Part shown: positions 22,715 through 34,379 of the stretch, piece after piece
Layout: the number at the start of each line of letters is the position of its first letter
How positions within the stretch are numbered: position 1 is the stretch's first letter
Source: Clostridia bacterium
GTDB lineage: Bacteria; Bacillota; Clostridia; Lachnospirales; Lachnospiraceae
Length of the DNA: 64,000 nucleotides
Direction of reading: 5' to 3'
Assembly: GCA_910574835.1 (NCBI GenBank)
Contig: CAJTDE010000013.1
Location: 51,469-115,468, forward strand
Position numbers and translations under genes: made by a program
The notes under the pieces: generated by a model
Database searches by the model: none
Seen by the model: only the letters and a program-made list of their open reading frames with translations
Told to the model about the DNA's origin: nothing

Positions 22715-24106
22715 CTATCTTATCCAATAAGCATCCTCATCCTGTTCCCTAAGCTGTTCTTTTAGCTTTACATTTGCGCCTTCCACATTCATCCTAGAGA
22801 GCACCAGGGTAATCACCAGATTGATAATCAAAGGAATCCACAGATACATAAAATAAAGCATCTGCATACAGGATTCCGGCTGAACGGCAAGATTTTTATC
22901 GAATCCGCTTGCGGCAAGCAGCCATCCTGCAATAGCCGTTCCAAGGCCGCCTCCCAGTTTTACCCCCAGAGAGGTACAGGAGTACATGGTTCCGTCTACC
23001 CGTTTGCCTGTTCTCAAATAGGTGTACTCGGAGCATGAGGCAATCACCGCATTCATATCTCCTTGCCAGGGTCCCTGCCCGAAGGCTGCGATTCCCGTAA
23101 AGAGCAGCATCAGAGGAACGCTGCCAAGATAGCCGGCCACAACCACCAATGCGCGGCCCAGAGTTCCAAGCATATAGCCTCTTAAGTTCAGCTTATACAT
23201 GCCCTTCCACCTGGCTACCAGAGCAGGGGTAAATACAAGAGCCGCAATCAGCGGGATGTTCATAGCCCAGGAAAATACTCCGTAAAGATTTTCATTTTTC
23301 AGAACATAGGTCATATAGTAAATGCCCATGTTTATCATAGCCGTGTAGATCTGCTGGAGGATATATACCACACAGATCATCAGATAAAACTTGTTGGAAG
23401 CCAGAAGCTTTGCGGCTGTGGCAAGCCCGTATTTTTCCTCCGGCTTATTCTCCCCTGTGCTTTCACGCAGCTCTTCCTCCGAAAGCTCTTTAACGGACAG
23501 AGCGGAAACGGTGTTAACAACCAGGCCGGCCAGTGCATAGATAATGGCAACCATTCTCCATCCCCCGGCCCCGCCGCCACAGGCAGCCACCGCCTGAATG
23601 GTAATGGACTGAATCAGCAGGCTTGTGCCGAATGCAAAGATAAACCGGCAGGACCCCATCTGTACACGCTCCTTGCTGTTTTTTGTCACAAGAGCGGTGA
23701 GGGCGGAGTAAGCAATGTTGTTTGCCGTGTAGAACACCGCATTTAACAGGGTGTAGGCGATAAAGAACCATGCGTACTGAGCCGTTTTTCCCAAATCTAA
23801 GGGGATGGCAAAGATAGCGGCCAGTGTGACGGCGCAGCCGATATACCCGTAGAGCATCCACGGCCTCGCTTTTCCGAGCCTGCTTTTTGTCTTGTCGATC
23901 ATGGCTCCGAAAAAGATATCCGTCACCCCGTCAAAGAGCTTGGAAGCCGCGATCAGCGAGCCAACCACACCGGGATGAAGCCCTACGGTGTTGGTAAGGT
24001 AAATCATTACAAAGGAGGATAGGAATGCATATACCACATTTCCTGCAATATCTCCGGAACCATATCCAACTTTGTTGTACCATTTTAAATATGTTTTTTC
24101 CTGCAT
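22715..24106 (-). CDS. GPH-family glycoside:cation symporter (lactose-type)
   Basis: A 463-residue transporter of the glycoside-pentoside-hexuronide:cation symporter family, with 12 predicted membrane helices. The family fingerprint is KLFDGVTDIFFGAMIDKTKSRLGKARPW near residues 60-87, the loop between helices 2 and 3. It lies 235 bases downstream of the beta-galactosidase gene on the same strand, so it should import lactose or another beta-galactoside together with sodium or protons. The intervening 235 bases hold no recognisable gene. The operon terminates just after this gene. Confidence 0.93.
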   Translation of the reverse strand: MQEKTYLKWYNKVGYGSGDIAGNVVYAFLSSFVMIYLTNTVGLHPGVVGSLIAASKLFDGVTDIFFGAMIDKTKSRLGKARPWMLYGYIGCAVTLAAIFAIPLDLGKTAQYAWFFIAYTLLNAVFYTANNIAYSALTALVTKNSKERVQMGSCRFIFAFGTSLLIQSITIQAVAACGGGAGGWRMVAIIYALAGLVVNTVSALSVKELSEEELRESTGENKPEEKYGLATAAKLLASNKFYLMICVVYILQQIYTAMINMGIYYMTYVLKNENLYGVFSWAMNIPLIAALVFTPALVARWKGMYKLNLRGYMLGTLGRALVVVAGYLGSVPLMLLFTGIAAFGQGPWQGDMNAVIASCSEYTYLRTGKRVDGTMYSCTSLGVKLGGGLGTAIAGWLLAASGFDKNLAVQPESCMQMLYFMYLWIPLIINLVITLVLSRMNVEGANVKLKEQLREQDEDAYWIR

Positions 24107-24341
24107 AAGTGCTCCCTTCTATTACAGTTTTGCACCTATTGAGCAGTACCCGATCGTATGGATGAATCTCCGGCCTCAAAGGAATATGTCCGCCTGTCCA
24201 TCCGGGCACTTTCCAATAGGTACTGTTTGGAATTATTGTTTTCATCTCTCTCGGACATCCGGTTCCGGATTCTGCATGCTGAGACGCCCGGGGGAAATGA
24301 TGCTGCTGTATTCTGCTGCAATTCACAAAGTGAATTGTAAC

Positions 24342-27392
<3,051 letters not shown>

Positions 27393-27476
27393 TTATGAAA
27401 CCTCCTGTTCCTTTTCTGTTGCTTGATTGGACTCTTCTTTTCCAATTTTTTCTCCGCTCTTTTTACTTTAATCCAT

Positions 27477-27504
27477 ATTATAGTGACTTTTGGACGAAAC
27501 GTCC
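27477..27504 (-). promoter_or_regulatory. lacZ promoter with palindromic activator site
   Basis: On the minus strand TATAAT (27477-27482) lacks a good -35 box; instead the perfect palindrome GGACG-AAA-CGTCC (27492-27504) sits about where -35 would be. This is the layout of an activator-dependent promoter, and the AraC gene transcribed the other way is the probable activator. Confidence 0.6.
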
Positions 27505-27633
27505 ATAGACTGCATTAGACAAAACATGCACAAAATGATACAATCTACGCAGAAAGAGCTTTTTCGGATATACTAAGGGATATAAAACAGATACGGCAGC
27601 TCAAAAAATGCATAAAAGGAGGCCGGCAAAGGT

Positions 27634-28503
27634 ATGTATATTAATTCCGCATATTTAAATAATTCTCTGGTGGATTTTAAGGATAAGAGCAAGCCTCTGG
27701 TTGTGGGAAGCTGCGGAACTTATCATCTGTATACCAGGCCCAAGCTTCCTACCTACCGGCCCAAGGGAAGGGTGGATTTCCAATTGCTGTACATTGCTTC
27801 GGGCATTGCACATTTTTACTTTGATAATGACGAGACGGACACGGTTGTACCCGCCGGGCATATGGTGCTCTACCGGCCCAAAGAGCCGCAGCGGTATGTG
27901 TATTATGGGAATGAGCAGACAGAAGTGTACTGGGTGCATTTTACCGGGAACAGTGCAAAGAAGATTCTCGCAGGCTATGGAATTACAAATGAAATGCGTG
28001 TGCTCCCCACCGGTACTTCTTTGGATTATGCCCGCATTTTTAAGCAGATGATCCATGAGCTGCAGCGGTGCCAGACCCATTATCCGGAAATATTAACCCT
28101 GCTGCTGCGTCAGCTTTTTATTCTGATTCACCGGCAGCTTACCAGGGAGCACACCCGGAAAAATGATTATCTGGAGGAGGAAATGTCTCTTGCCATGCAG
28201 TTTTTCAATGATAATTACAATACGGAGGTGAATATTGAGGAATACGCTTCCGCAAGAGGCATGAGTGTGAGCTGGTTTATCCGCAGCTTTAAGCAGTATA
28301 CTCACACTACGCCTATGCAGTATATTGTATCGAGACGCATTACCAATGCGCAGATGCTTCTGGAGACGACCAATTACAACATTACGGAGATCGGGCAGAT
28401 TGTGGGATATGACAACCCTCTTTATTTCAGCCGGATCTTTCGGAAGCAGAAAGGAATGTCGCCTTCGGATTACAGAAAATCAGGGCAGACAGGAAAAAAT
28501 TAG
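27634..28503 (+). CDS. AraC-family regulator, probable lactose operon activator
   Basis: A 289-residue regulator with an AraC-type arabinose-binding-like cupin (RVDFQLLYIASGIAHFYF, then VPAGHMVLYRPKEPQRYVYYG and VYWVHFTG). Two helix-turn-helix motifs follow (VNIEEYASARGMSVSWFIRSF and ITEIGQIVGYDNPLYFSRIF) and the family ending GMSPSDYRKSG. It is divergent from lacZ with a 244-bp shared control region, the usual arrangement for a local activator. The start follows AAAGGAGG. It ends 8 bases from the convergent orphan gene. Confidence 0.94.
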   Translation: MYINSAYLNNSLVDFKDKSKPLVVGSCGTYHLYTRPKLPTYRPKGRVDFQLLYIASGIAHFYFDNDETDTVVPAGHMVLYRPKEPQRYVYYGNEQTEVYWVHFTGNSAKKILAGYGITNEMRVLPTGTSLDYARIFKQMIHELQRCQTHYPEILTLLLRQLFILIHRQLTREHTRKNDYLEEEMSLAMQFFNDNYNTEVNIEEYASARGMSVSWFIRSFKQYTHTTPMQYIVSRRITNAQMLLETTNYNITEIGQIVGYDNPLYFSRIFRKQKGMSPSDYRKSGQTGKN

Positions 28504-28511
28504 AACATCTG

Positions 28512-29471
28512 CTATGCCCTGGCCGTAAATTCCTGTCTTCTCCCGAACAGATAGTCTCCCGGTGTCTTTGTCATCTTTGATATCTGATCCAAAAAGAGAT
28601 TTATCTGCAGGTTTTTATTGGCCTGGAGCTTCTCCCGGACGGATGCCAGAAAGCTTTCCTTGCTTGTAGTATCCGTCCCGGCAAAGGTCTGGTCAAGCTC
28701 TACCTTTTGAAGCTTTTCATACTGCTCTTCCTGTTTTTCTTTATAATCTTTTCGGTTGGTCTTTATGAGATCCAGATTTTTCATGGCCCATCGAACCATG
28801 AAAAAGGCGGCTTCCGTATTTCCCGAGGTTTCTTTTAGCTTCTTATAGGTTTCATATTCCTTCGGGGCTTTCATTTCCATAGCATAAAGATACTCCTTTG
28901 AATGGTCCTCGTGGACATAACCGTTTCCGTCGATTTGTATAACATTCTTTACATTATATTCCATCTTACAGTCACTGACCCGCGTTCCCTTTGTACCGAT
29001 CTTGGCAATGGAGCGCATAGCCTCCATAAATGAGGCTTTCGTCTTGCCGTCCATAAATTGATCCGCAAGGTATTGCGCCTTTTCCACACCGAGGCCAATA
29101 CGGGCCAGACGGTCCGCTTCCTCCAGGCCGTGGACATTGTAGGGCAGAAAATCGTTTCGGATAATCTGATAGACATTGTCCTTCAATTCCTGGCTCTTTC
29201 CCTTAAGCGCGTCGGTGATTGCATTGTCAATCCGGGCATAGCCTGTGTGGAACGGGCTGACCGGACCTGTCTCAATCACGATTGTGCCGCGCTTGACAGG
29301 GGCCGCAGGAGATGTGGCCGTACTCTCCGACAGAGCCAATGGTTTCTCGTTCATGGGCTTTTTGGAGGAAAATTCGTTTCTTATCTTCGCATCCTGTTCC
29401 GGGGTAATCTGATCTTTCAGGGGACGGATTGGCTGGTATGGGGCAGAGTGGTAGCAGGTGCATTTTAACAT
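28512..29471 (-). CDS. Conserved-looking protein of unknown function
   Basis: A 319-residue soluble protein that I do not recognise. The first 60 residues are low-complexity and proline/serine-rich (TPEQDAKIRNEF, STATSPAAPVK). The rest is mainly helical and charged, with GYARIDNAITDALKGKSQEL, HGLEEADRLARIGLGVEKAQ and a C-terminal helix ending DQISKMTKTPGDYLFGRR. There is no signal peptide. Ribosome site AAAGGAGG precedes the ATG, so it is a real gene. It stands alone between the lactose cluster and the two-gene insert, and no functional clue comes from its neighbours. Confidence 0.75.
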   Translation of the reverse strand: MLKCTCYHSAPYQPIRPLKDQITPEQDAKIRNEFSSKKPMNEKPLALSESTATSPAAPVKRGTIVIETGPVSPFHTGYARIDNAITDALKGKSQELKDNVYQIIRNDFLPYNVHGLEEADRLARIGLGVEKAQYLADQFMDGKTKASFMEAMRSIAKIGTKGTRVSDCKMEYNVKNVIQIDGNGYVHEDHSKEYLYAMEMKAPKEYETYKKLKETSGNTEAAFFMVRWAMKNLDLIKTNRKDYKEKQEEQYEKLQKVELDQTFAGTDTTSKESFLASVREKLQANKNLQINLFLDQISKMTKTPGDYLFGRRQEFTARA

Positions 29472-29625
29472 GGCGGGGCCTCCTTTTGCCGTATAGATAT
29501 TTGTTTATGCCTCTTTTTTGCGGGCAAGGTGCTGCAAGATACCTTTAATGACTGTTTTCTATCTATTAGATATATCGGCAGGAATGGAGGGCGGTATAAT
29601 GTATTTGGGAATATTTACGAAAAAA

Positions 29626-29663
29626 CGGAGAGCCTTACGCTCCCCGCTTACCATCCATCACCT
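29626..29663 (-). repeat. Direct repeat copy: displaced spmA 3' end with terminator hairpin
   Basis: Thirty-five of 38 bases match 32230-32267, which encode the last spmA codons and its terminator stem. In the spmA frame this copy still reads VMDGKRGA and then a stop. On the minus strand its GC hairpin is followed by T6, so it can terminate the pRiA4b-like transcript. Confidence 0.85.
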
Positions 29664-29705
29664 ATAGAGGAGTATACTTCCTCACCATAGATTTTTTTCA
29701 ACAGT

Positions 29706-30437
29706 TCAACCTTTGATAGAATATATATCCGGTACAAACTGATCCGGATATATATCACTTCCGCAATAGCCGCAGACTCCCATCCGCGGCGAATTGCAGA
29801 CCGGCAAAAGCATTTCCTCTCCACACTCATGAGTCTCGGCACAATCTTCACACAGCAAACCGCCTCCCTCATAATAGCATTGTGTGCATATATACACCGC
29901 CGATTTTTTTCCGCATTCCTCACACAAAGTTTCAACCGGATTATTTCTGGACAAGATGATTAATTTCTCTTTCCCGTTGTTCCTGATCCGATAATTTACA
30001 ACCGTTATCATAAGCTCCGTAGTGGAACCGAAATCATATTCATAACCAAAAGTCATTCCTTTTTCCAGCACGGATTTCAATTTATAATTCATATTTTTTG
30101 CCGGTTCGCCCCAGAAAAAATTATCCTGCGGCATAACATCATAGCAGACGCCGTTTATGTCAAACGCACTCAAATGCCCGCAGCATTCTAACCATATATC
30201 CCTTAAAAACCGATCTAAGTCTTTTAATAATGCCGTCTCTTTTATCTCCACGTACAGCCAGTGCTCTCTGTTGTATTTCGGATAAATAGCAAGTTCAAAA
30301 TATCCGGTCTTCTTACCGCCGGTCTCTTCCGCCCATTTTTTCTGACGTTCTTCGCAAACCGGCAGATGCTTGTTCATATAACTGAATGTATATTCTTTTC
30401 CGCAATATTTGCATTTTCCTTTTGTACGTTTTGCCAT
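29706..30437 (-). CDS. Plasmid pRiA4b ORF-3-like protein with zinc-binding ends
   Basis: A protein of about 243 residues. The N-terminus carries a C2H-type zinc motif (CKYCGKEYTFSYMNKHLPVC, residues 8-27). The middle matches the pRiA4b ORF-3 fold: YVEIKETALLKDLDRFLRDIW, LSAFDIN, and the hallmark MTFGYEYDFGSTTELMI. The C-terminus has several CxxC pairs (CEECGKK, CTQCYYEGGG, CEDCAETHEC, CGYCGSDI), likely zinc ribbons. The biochemical role of the family is unknown. Start chosen at ATG 30437 after AAGGAG. Together with the AAA-ATPase gene upstream it forms a two-gene insert bounded by 38-bp repeats. Confidence 0.85.
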   Translation of the reverse strand: MAKRTKGKCKYCGKEYTFSYMNKHLPVCEERQKKWAEETGGKKTGYFELAIYPKYNREHWLYVEIKETALLKDLDRFLRDIWLECCGHLSAFDINGVCYDVMPQDNFFWGEPAKNMNYKLKSVLEKGMTFGYEYDFGSTTELMITVVNYRIRNNGKEKLIILSRNNPVETLCEECGKKSAVYICTQCYYEGGGLLCEDCAETHECGEEMLLPVCNSPRMGVCGYCGSDIYPDQFVPDIYSIKG

Positions 30438-30471
30438 TTTCTGCTTTCTCCTTATGTTTGATACTGCAAAA

Positions 30472-32070
30472 TTAATATTCAAATTTTTCTATTCTACATT
30501 GATGCTTTTTACTTTTCTTTTCATAGTTAATCCCAACAAGCAAAACATTTCCTTTATACTCTTTTAGTGCGGCTGCATACCTTTTATTTTTAATCTGGCT
30601 GATCGCCCCTTCTGCAGTTTTATCCCATTTCAGCTCCAAGATCAAAGCCGGTTTTAATGAAGTGCGTTTAGGAAGAAAAACGATATCAGAAAAGCCCTGG
30701 CCTGCCGGCAGTTCCCTTATAAGAACATAGTCTTTACACGCACTATAATATGCCAGCACAATCACGCTGCTTAGCGAAATCTCGTTATTGTAAACAAGAC
30801 TGGATGTATTTTGCATATGAACTTCCTGTATCATTTCTTCCACGGCTCTTTCATCCATATCTAAAGTTGCCCTGAGCAATGTCTCTGACGCATTTACTGC
30901 TTTTATCACTTCATCCCATCCATCATTTTTAATTGCCCGCAGAAAGACACTTCTCACTTCCTCATTTGGAATAAATACTTCTTTTGTTTTATAATCATAG
31001 GCTAAATATCCCATATGAATCAGCAATGTAATGACATCATCGGCTGAATTAAATGAAGTGATATCATTTTGGAAAGCCTCTACATCAACGTGGCATCTTA
31101 ACCCTCCCAGCATGTCCACAATCAATTGCCTTAATCCCTTAAAATCCATTGCAATATATGTCAGCAGTGATTCATATGTTTCTGTTCCGGACCAGTAATT
31201 TCCAAATTCTCTGCTGTCCAGCGCCTCAACTACGGAATTAGGGCTGTAAATATGTCCAATCTTGTCAAAATAATATCCATCATACCATCTTTTCATTTCC
31301 TTAAATGGCATATCATATTCTTTGCACAGAGCTTTTACTTCTGTTTCTGTAAAACCAATATACTCTGCCATCTGTCTGGCACTGACCATTGTATGTTCCC
31401 TGAAATTATTCAGTGCTGACTGTGTACCGTATTTTTTAATCGGTAAAATTCCCGTGATATAAGCCAGTTTTAAAAATGCTCCTGATGGAGTTCCTTTAAA
31501 TAATCCCCTCAGCAAGTTAATATATTCTCTTTGAAGTTTTTCGTTATTCTTGTCCTCCCTAAACAAGCAATCCCATTCGTCAATAATAATGATAAACTGC
31601 TCTTTTGTAGCGACATTAATTTTTGCCAGCACAGACGGCAATGAAATATCCGTATCTTGAACCCATTCCGAATACGCCATCCTTAATTCGGCAATCACTT
31701 GTTCCTGAATATAACTTACTATTTTAACGGAAGAATCTCTTTTCATTTCCTCAAGCGCATTTCCATATATCCATTGAATATCCAGGAGGAGCACATTATA
31801 TTTATTTAAATGCTTTTCAAATGATTCATCTTGTTTTATCTTAAGTCCGGCAAACAATCTTTCAGAACGACATCCCTTACTATAATATGCCGCAAGCATT
31901 GTTACAGCCGTCGTTTTCCCAAACCTTCTCGGCCTGCTGGAACAAATAAGCGGCCTGTCCTTTCCAATTCGGCTGTTTGTATATTTTATAAGCTCTGTCT
32001 TGTCCACGTACAATTCGGAATTGACAGAAACCGCAAACGGTTCATTTCCCGGATTTAAGTAAATTCCCAT
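30472..32070 (-). CDS. AAA-ATPase-like protein with PD-(D/E)XK nuclease-like domain (DUF1703 family), copy 2
   Basis: A protein of about 532 residues. Its N-terminus (NPGNEPFAVSVNSELYVDK) and Walker-A-like SSRPRRFGKTT mark the same AAA-ATPase-like family as the gene at 9469-11166. Walker B is FIIIIDEWDCLF near residue 165. The C-terminal nuclease-like domain shows FSDIVFLP followed by LILELKWDK, the D...ExK core. The start is ATG 32070 after AAGGAG. It is the first gene of the insert next to spmA. The two copies in this window are clearly diverged, so they are not a recent duplication. Confidence 0.85.
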   Translation of the reverse strand: MGIYLNPGNEPFAVSVNSELYVDKTELIKYTNSRIGKDRPLICSSRPRRFGKTTAVTMLAAYYSKGCRSERLFAGLKIKQDESFEKHLNKYNVLLLDIQWIYGNALEEMKRDSSVKIVSYIQEQVIAELRMAYSEWVQDTDISLPSVLAKINVATKEQFIIIIDEWDCLFREDKNNEKLQREYINLLRGLFKGTPSGAFLKLAYITGILPIKKYGTQSALNNFREHTMVSARQMAEYIGFTETEVKALCKEYDMPFKEMKRWYDGYYFDKIGHIYSPNSVVEALDSREFGNYWSGTETYESLLTYIAMDFKGLRQLIVDMLGGLRCHVDVEAFQNDITSFNSADDVITLLIHMGYLAYDYKTKEVFIPNEEVRSVFLRAIKNDGWDEVIKAVNASETLLRATLDMDERAVEEMIQEVHMQNTSSLVYNNEISLSSVIVLAYYSACKDYVLIRELPAGQGFSDIVFLPKRTSLKPALILELKWDKTAEGAISQIKNKRYAAALKEYKGNVLLVGINYEKKSKKHQCRIEKFEY

Positions 32071-32229
32071 GCCTGTATGCTCCTTATTTTTAACCCTCTT
32101 TATACGTAACAATAATAATCGTTCTGCGCAATAAAATAGCCTTTTCCATTGTAAAAAATTGTTGAAGTATAGATTTTACTATATTCTTTCAATGTTTCAT
32201 TGTCAATACATTTATTAGATTTATAAAGG

Positions 32230-32267
32230 CGGAGAGCCTCACGCTCTCCGCTTACCATCCACCACCT
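32230..32267 (-). repeat. Direct repeat copy at the spmA 3' end
   Basis: Encodes the last spmA codons (VVDGKRRA, stop) and the GC-rich hairpin just beyond. Thirty-five of 38 bases match 29626-29663. The copies enclose about 2.6 kb with two genes. Confidence 0.85.
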
Positions 32268-32874
32268 TACAATAAACAACCGCCACCGCCGTGCTCACCA
32301 TCGTCGCCGCAATCGCAGGACCTACAATCACCGCCGGGTTCACACTCCCGTACTGGCTCCGGTAAGCAATGATATTCACCGGTATCAATTGAAGCGATGA
32401 AATATTAATAATGAGAAAAGTACACATCTCATTGCTCGCCGTGCCTTTCGGCACCGGAGTTCTGATGCTTCTGCCGCCTGTGTGCACTTTTCCTTGTCTC
32501 CGCTCCTCCTCCAGCTCCTCCAAAGCCTCCATTGCTTTCAGCCCCGCAGGCGTCGCCGCCCATCCCAGACCGAAGATATTGGCAATGATATTGGTGGTTA
32601 TGTACTCTCTTGCCTTATGTCCCTTTGGAATCTCCGGAAACATAAAGCTGATAAATGGCTGAAGCTTTCTTGCCGCCTGCCGGATCATTCCGCTCTTCTG
32701 AGCAATCTCCATCAGCCCCACCCATAGAGACATCACGCCTGTCATTGTGATGCACAGGCTCACCGCATCCTTTGCAGAATCCAGAGCCGCCGTAGTAAGC
32801 TCCGGAAGCCTTCCCTGAAAGGCCCCGTACACAACACCCACAAGCAGCATAATTCCCCACAAATAATTTAACAT
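32239..32874 (-). CDS. spmA: Spore maturation protein A
   Basis: A protein of about 211 residues with several membrane helices and the SpmA hallmarks LPELTTAALDSAKDAVSLCI, LWVGLMEIAQKSGM, LFPEIPKGH-like FMFPEIPKGHKA and TNIIANIFGLGWAATPAGL. With SpmB it is needed for full dehydration of the spore core. I take ATG 32874 as start (MLNYLWG), after AAAAGGGG. Its 3' end carries one copy of a 38-bp repeat and spmB is 17 kb away, so the usual spmAB operon has been split by insertions. Confidence 0.95.
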   Translation of the reverse strand: MLNYLWGIMLLVGVVYGAFQGRLPELTTAALDSAKDAVSLCITMTGVMSLWVGLMEIAQKSGMIRQAARKLQPFISFMFPEIPKGHKAREYITTNIIANIFGLGWAATPAGLKAMEALEELEEERRQGKVHTGGRSIRTPVPKGTASNEMCTFLIINISSLQLIPVNIIAYRSQYGSVNPAVIVGPAIAATMVSTAVAVVYCKVVDGKRRA

Positions 32875-33035
32875 TTCACACCGTTTTTCCCCTTTTACGA
32901 TCAATATATTCTCTTGTGTCCCGAGCTATGTTTGATTAGAATTTTTTTCTTAATTTTCCTTATTTTTCGCGATTTTTAACGAATTTTTACTCGGAAATTT
33001 TTTTCATTTTTGCGCGATATTTGTCAATTTTGGTC

Positions 33036-33064
33036 TTGGAATCTTGCGCACTTTTTGATATACT
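33036..33064 (+). promoter_or_regulatory. Promoter of the AbrB-type regulator gene
   Basis: TTGGAA (33036-33041) and TATACT (33059-33064) are 17 bases apart, 42 bases upstream of the start codon. The region before it is very AT-rich. Confidence 0.7.
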
Positions 33065-33106
33065 TACAAGCATGAACGTGCTACTATCGCAGAAGGAGGA
33101 GACACA

Positions 33107-33361
33107 ATGAAAAACACCGGTGTAGTCAGACGACTAGACGAACTGGGACGTATCACGCTTCCAATGGAGTTACGAAAGGTATTTAACATTGAAGAACGTG
33201 ATTCTCTCGAAATCTATGTTGAAGACGACAAAATCATTTTAAAGAAGTATGCACCAACGGATATTTTTACAGGAGAGCGAGATGATTTGATAGAGTATCA
33301 CGGTAAAATGGTTTCAAAAAAGACCATTGAGGACCTTGCAAAACTCGCTGAACTGATTTAA
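33107..33361 (+). CDS. AbrB/MazE/SpoVT-family transition-state regulator
   Basis: An 84-residue DNA-binding protein. The N-terminal swapped-hairpin domain is GVVRRLDELGRITLPMELRKVF, then IEERDSLEIYVEDDKIILKKY, which is the AbrB core. The C-terminal 30 residues (LIEYHGKMVSKKTIEDLAKL) would mediate higher oligomers. AbrB-type proteins repress stationary-phase and sporulation genes. It is monocistronic, behind AAGGAGG and its own promoter, and closed by a terminator at 33401-33430. Confidence 0.93.
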   Translation: MKNTGVVRRLDELGRITLPMELRKVFNIEERDSLEIYVEDDKIILKKYAPTDIFTGERDDLIEYHGKMVSKKTIEDLAKLAELI

Positions 33362-33400
33362 GTATTCGTACATAACAAAGTTATTTGTTTTAAATAATGA

Positions 33401-33430
33401 AGCAGGAGTGATACGTCGCTCCTGCTTTTT
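33401..33430 (+). terminator. Intrinsic terminator after the AbrB-type gene
   Basis: Stem AGCAGGAGTGA / TCGCTCCTGCT with a 4-to-6-base loop, followed by T5. It also lies at the 3' end of the converging rsmI operon. Confidence 0.85.
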
Positions 33431-33460
33431 ACATATTAAATGCTCGGCTGTCTTTTTCCT

Positions 33461-34306
33461 CTATTGCCGTTCCAGCAGCTCCTGATACACATCCCGCCGG
33501 GACATTCCCCGATCCTTTGCCACTAACCGCATAGCCTCCTTATGAGTAATTCCCTGTTCCTCATAAAGCTCCATGTGCTCTTCCAGCGAAATCTCCTGCC
33601 AGGCTTTTTTTTGCTCCTCCCGGATTTCCTCTGCCGGTTTTCCTTCGATAACCAGAACACACTCTCCTTTTGGCTCTTCTGTCTCATAATAACGGATCGC
33701 CTCATTCAAATCTGTCCGAAAGGCCGTCTCATGCTTCTTCGTAAGCTCCCGGCACACCGTCAGCCTTCGGTTCCCCAGAAGCTCATAAAGCTCCTTAAGC
33801 GTCCTTCCAAGGCGGTGAGGCGCCTCATAGAGAATAATAGTTCTTGTTTCCCCCCGCAGTTCCTTCAGCACAGTCTGCCGCTCCTTTTTATCCGCAGGGA
33901 GAAAAGCTTCGAAGGCAAAGCGCCTGGTGCTTAAAGCCGAAAGGGTAAGGGCCGTAATGCAGGCCGAAGCCCCCGGAAGGGAGGTTACTTCAATCCCCTC
34001 CTGGGCGCACATTTTTACAAGCTCTTCCCCAGGATCTGAGATTCCCGGCGTCCCTGCATCTGTAATAAGCGCTATATTTTTCCCCTGCTGTAAAAGGGCG
34101 ACCAGTTCTCTGCCTTTGTCATACTTGTTATATTCATGATAGCTTGTCATAGGTGTATGAATCTCAAAATGGTTCAGAAGCTTGATACTGTTTCTCGTAT
34201 CCTCCGCCGCAATCAAGTCCGCTTCTTTCAAGATGCGAAGCACTCGAAGGGTAATGTCCTCCAGATTTCCGATAGGCGTTGCACATAAATATAATTTTCC
34301 CTGCAT
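33461..34306 (-). CDS. rsmI: 16S rRNA (cytidine-1402-2'-O)-methyltransferase
   Basis: A 281-residue SAM-dependent methyltransferase of the tetrapyrrole-methylase fold. RsmI motifs seen: CATPIGNLEDITLRVLRIL at the N-terminus, EDTRNSIKLLNHF, ALITDAGTPGISDPGEELV near residue 80, LPGASACITALTLS, and a C-terminal helical domain. It modifies C1402 in the decoding centre of 16S rRNA. Last gene of the minus-strand operon that starts at hydF or the decarboxylase. Confidence 0.97.
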   Translation of the reverse strand: MQGKLYLCATPIGNLEDITLRVLRILKEADLIAAEDTRNSIKLLNHFEIHTPMTSYHEYNKYDKGRELVALLQQGKNIALITDAGTPGISDPGEELVKMCAQEGIEVTSLPGASACITALTLSALSTRRFAFEAFLPADKKERQTVLKELRGETRTIILYEAPHRLGRTLKELYELLGNRRLTVCRELTKKHETAFRTDLNEAIRYYETEEPKGECVLVIEGKPAEEIREEQKKAWQEISLEEHMELYEEQGITHKEAMRLVAKDRGMSRRDVYQELLERQ

Positions 34307-34379
34307 CTTTTACTCCTTACCTCAAAATTCATCATCCGGACATCCCATCAGCACACAATGAAATATTGAAAGGATCATA

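Noticed and set aside
24107..24341. Short open frames between lacZ and the transporter gene
   Set aside because: None has a ribosome site or recognisable product; only a loose inverted repeat (CCTATTG/CAATAGG) is visible.
32875..33035. Possible sporulation sigma-factor promoter for spmA in the AT-rich region
   Set aside because: No convincing -35/-10 pair for a sporulation sigma factor could be identified by eye.
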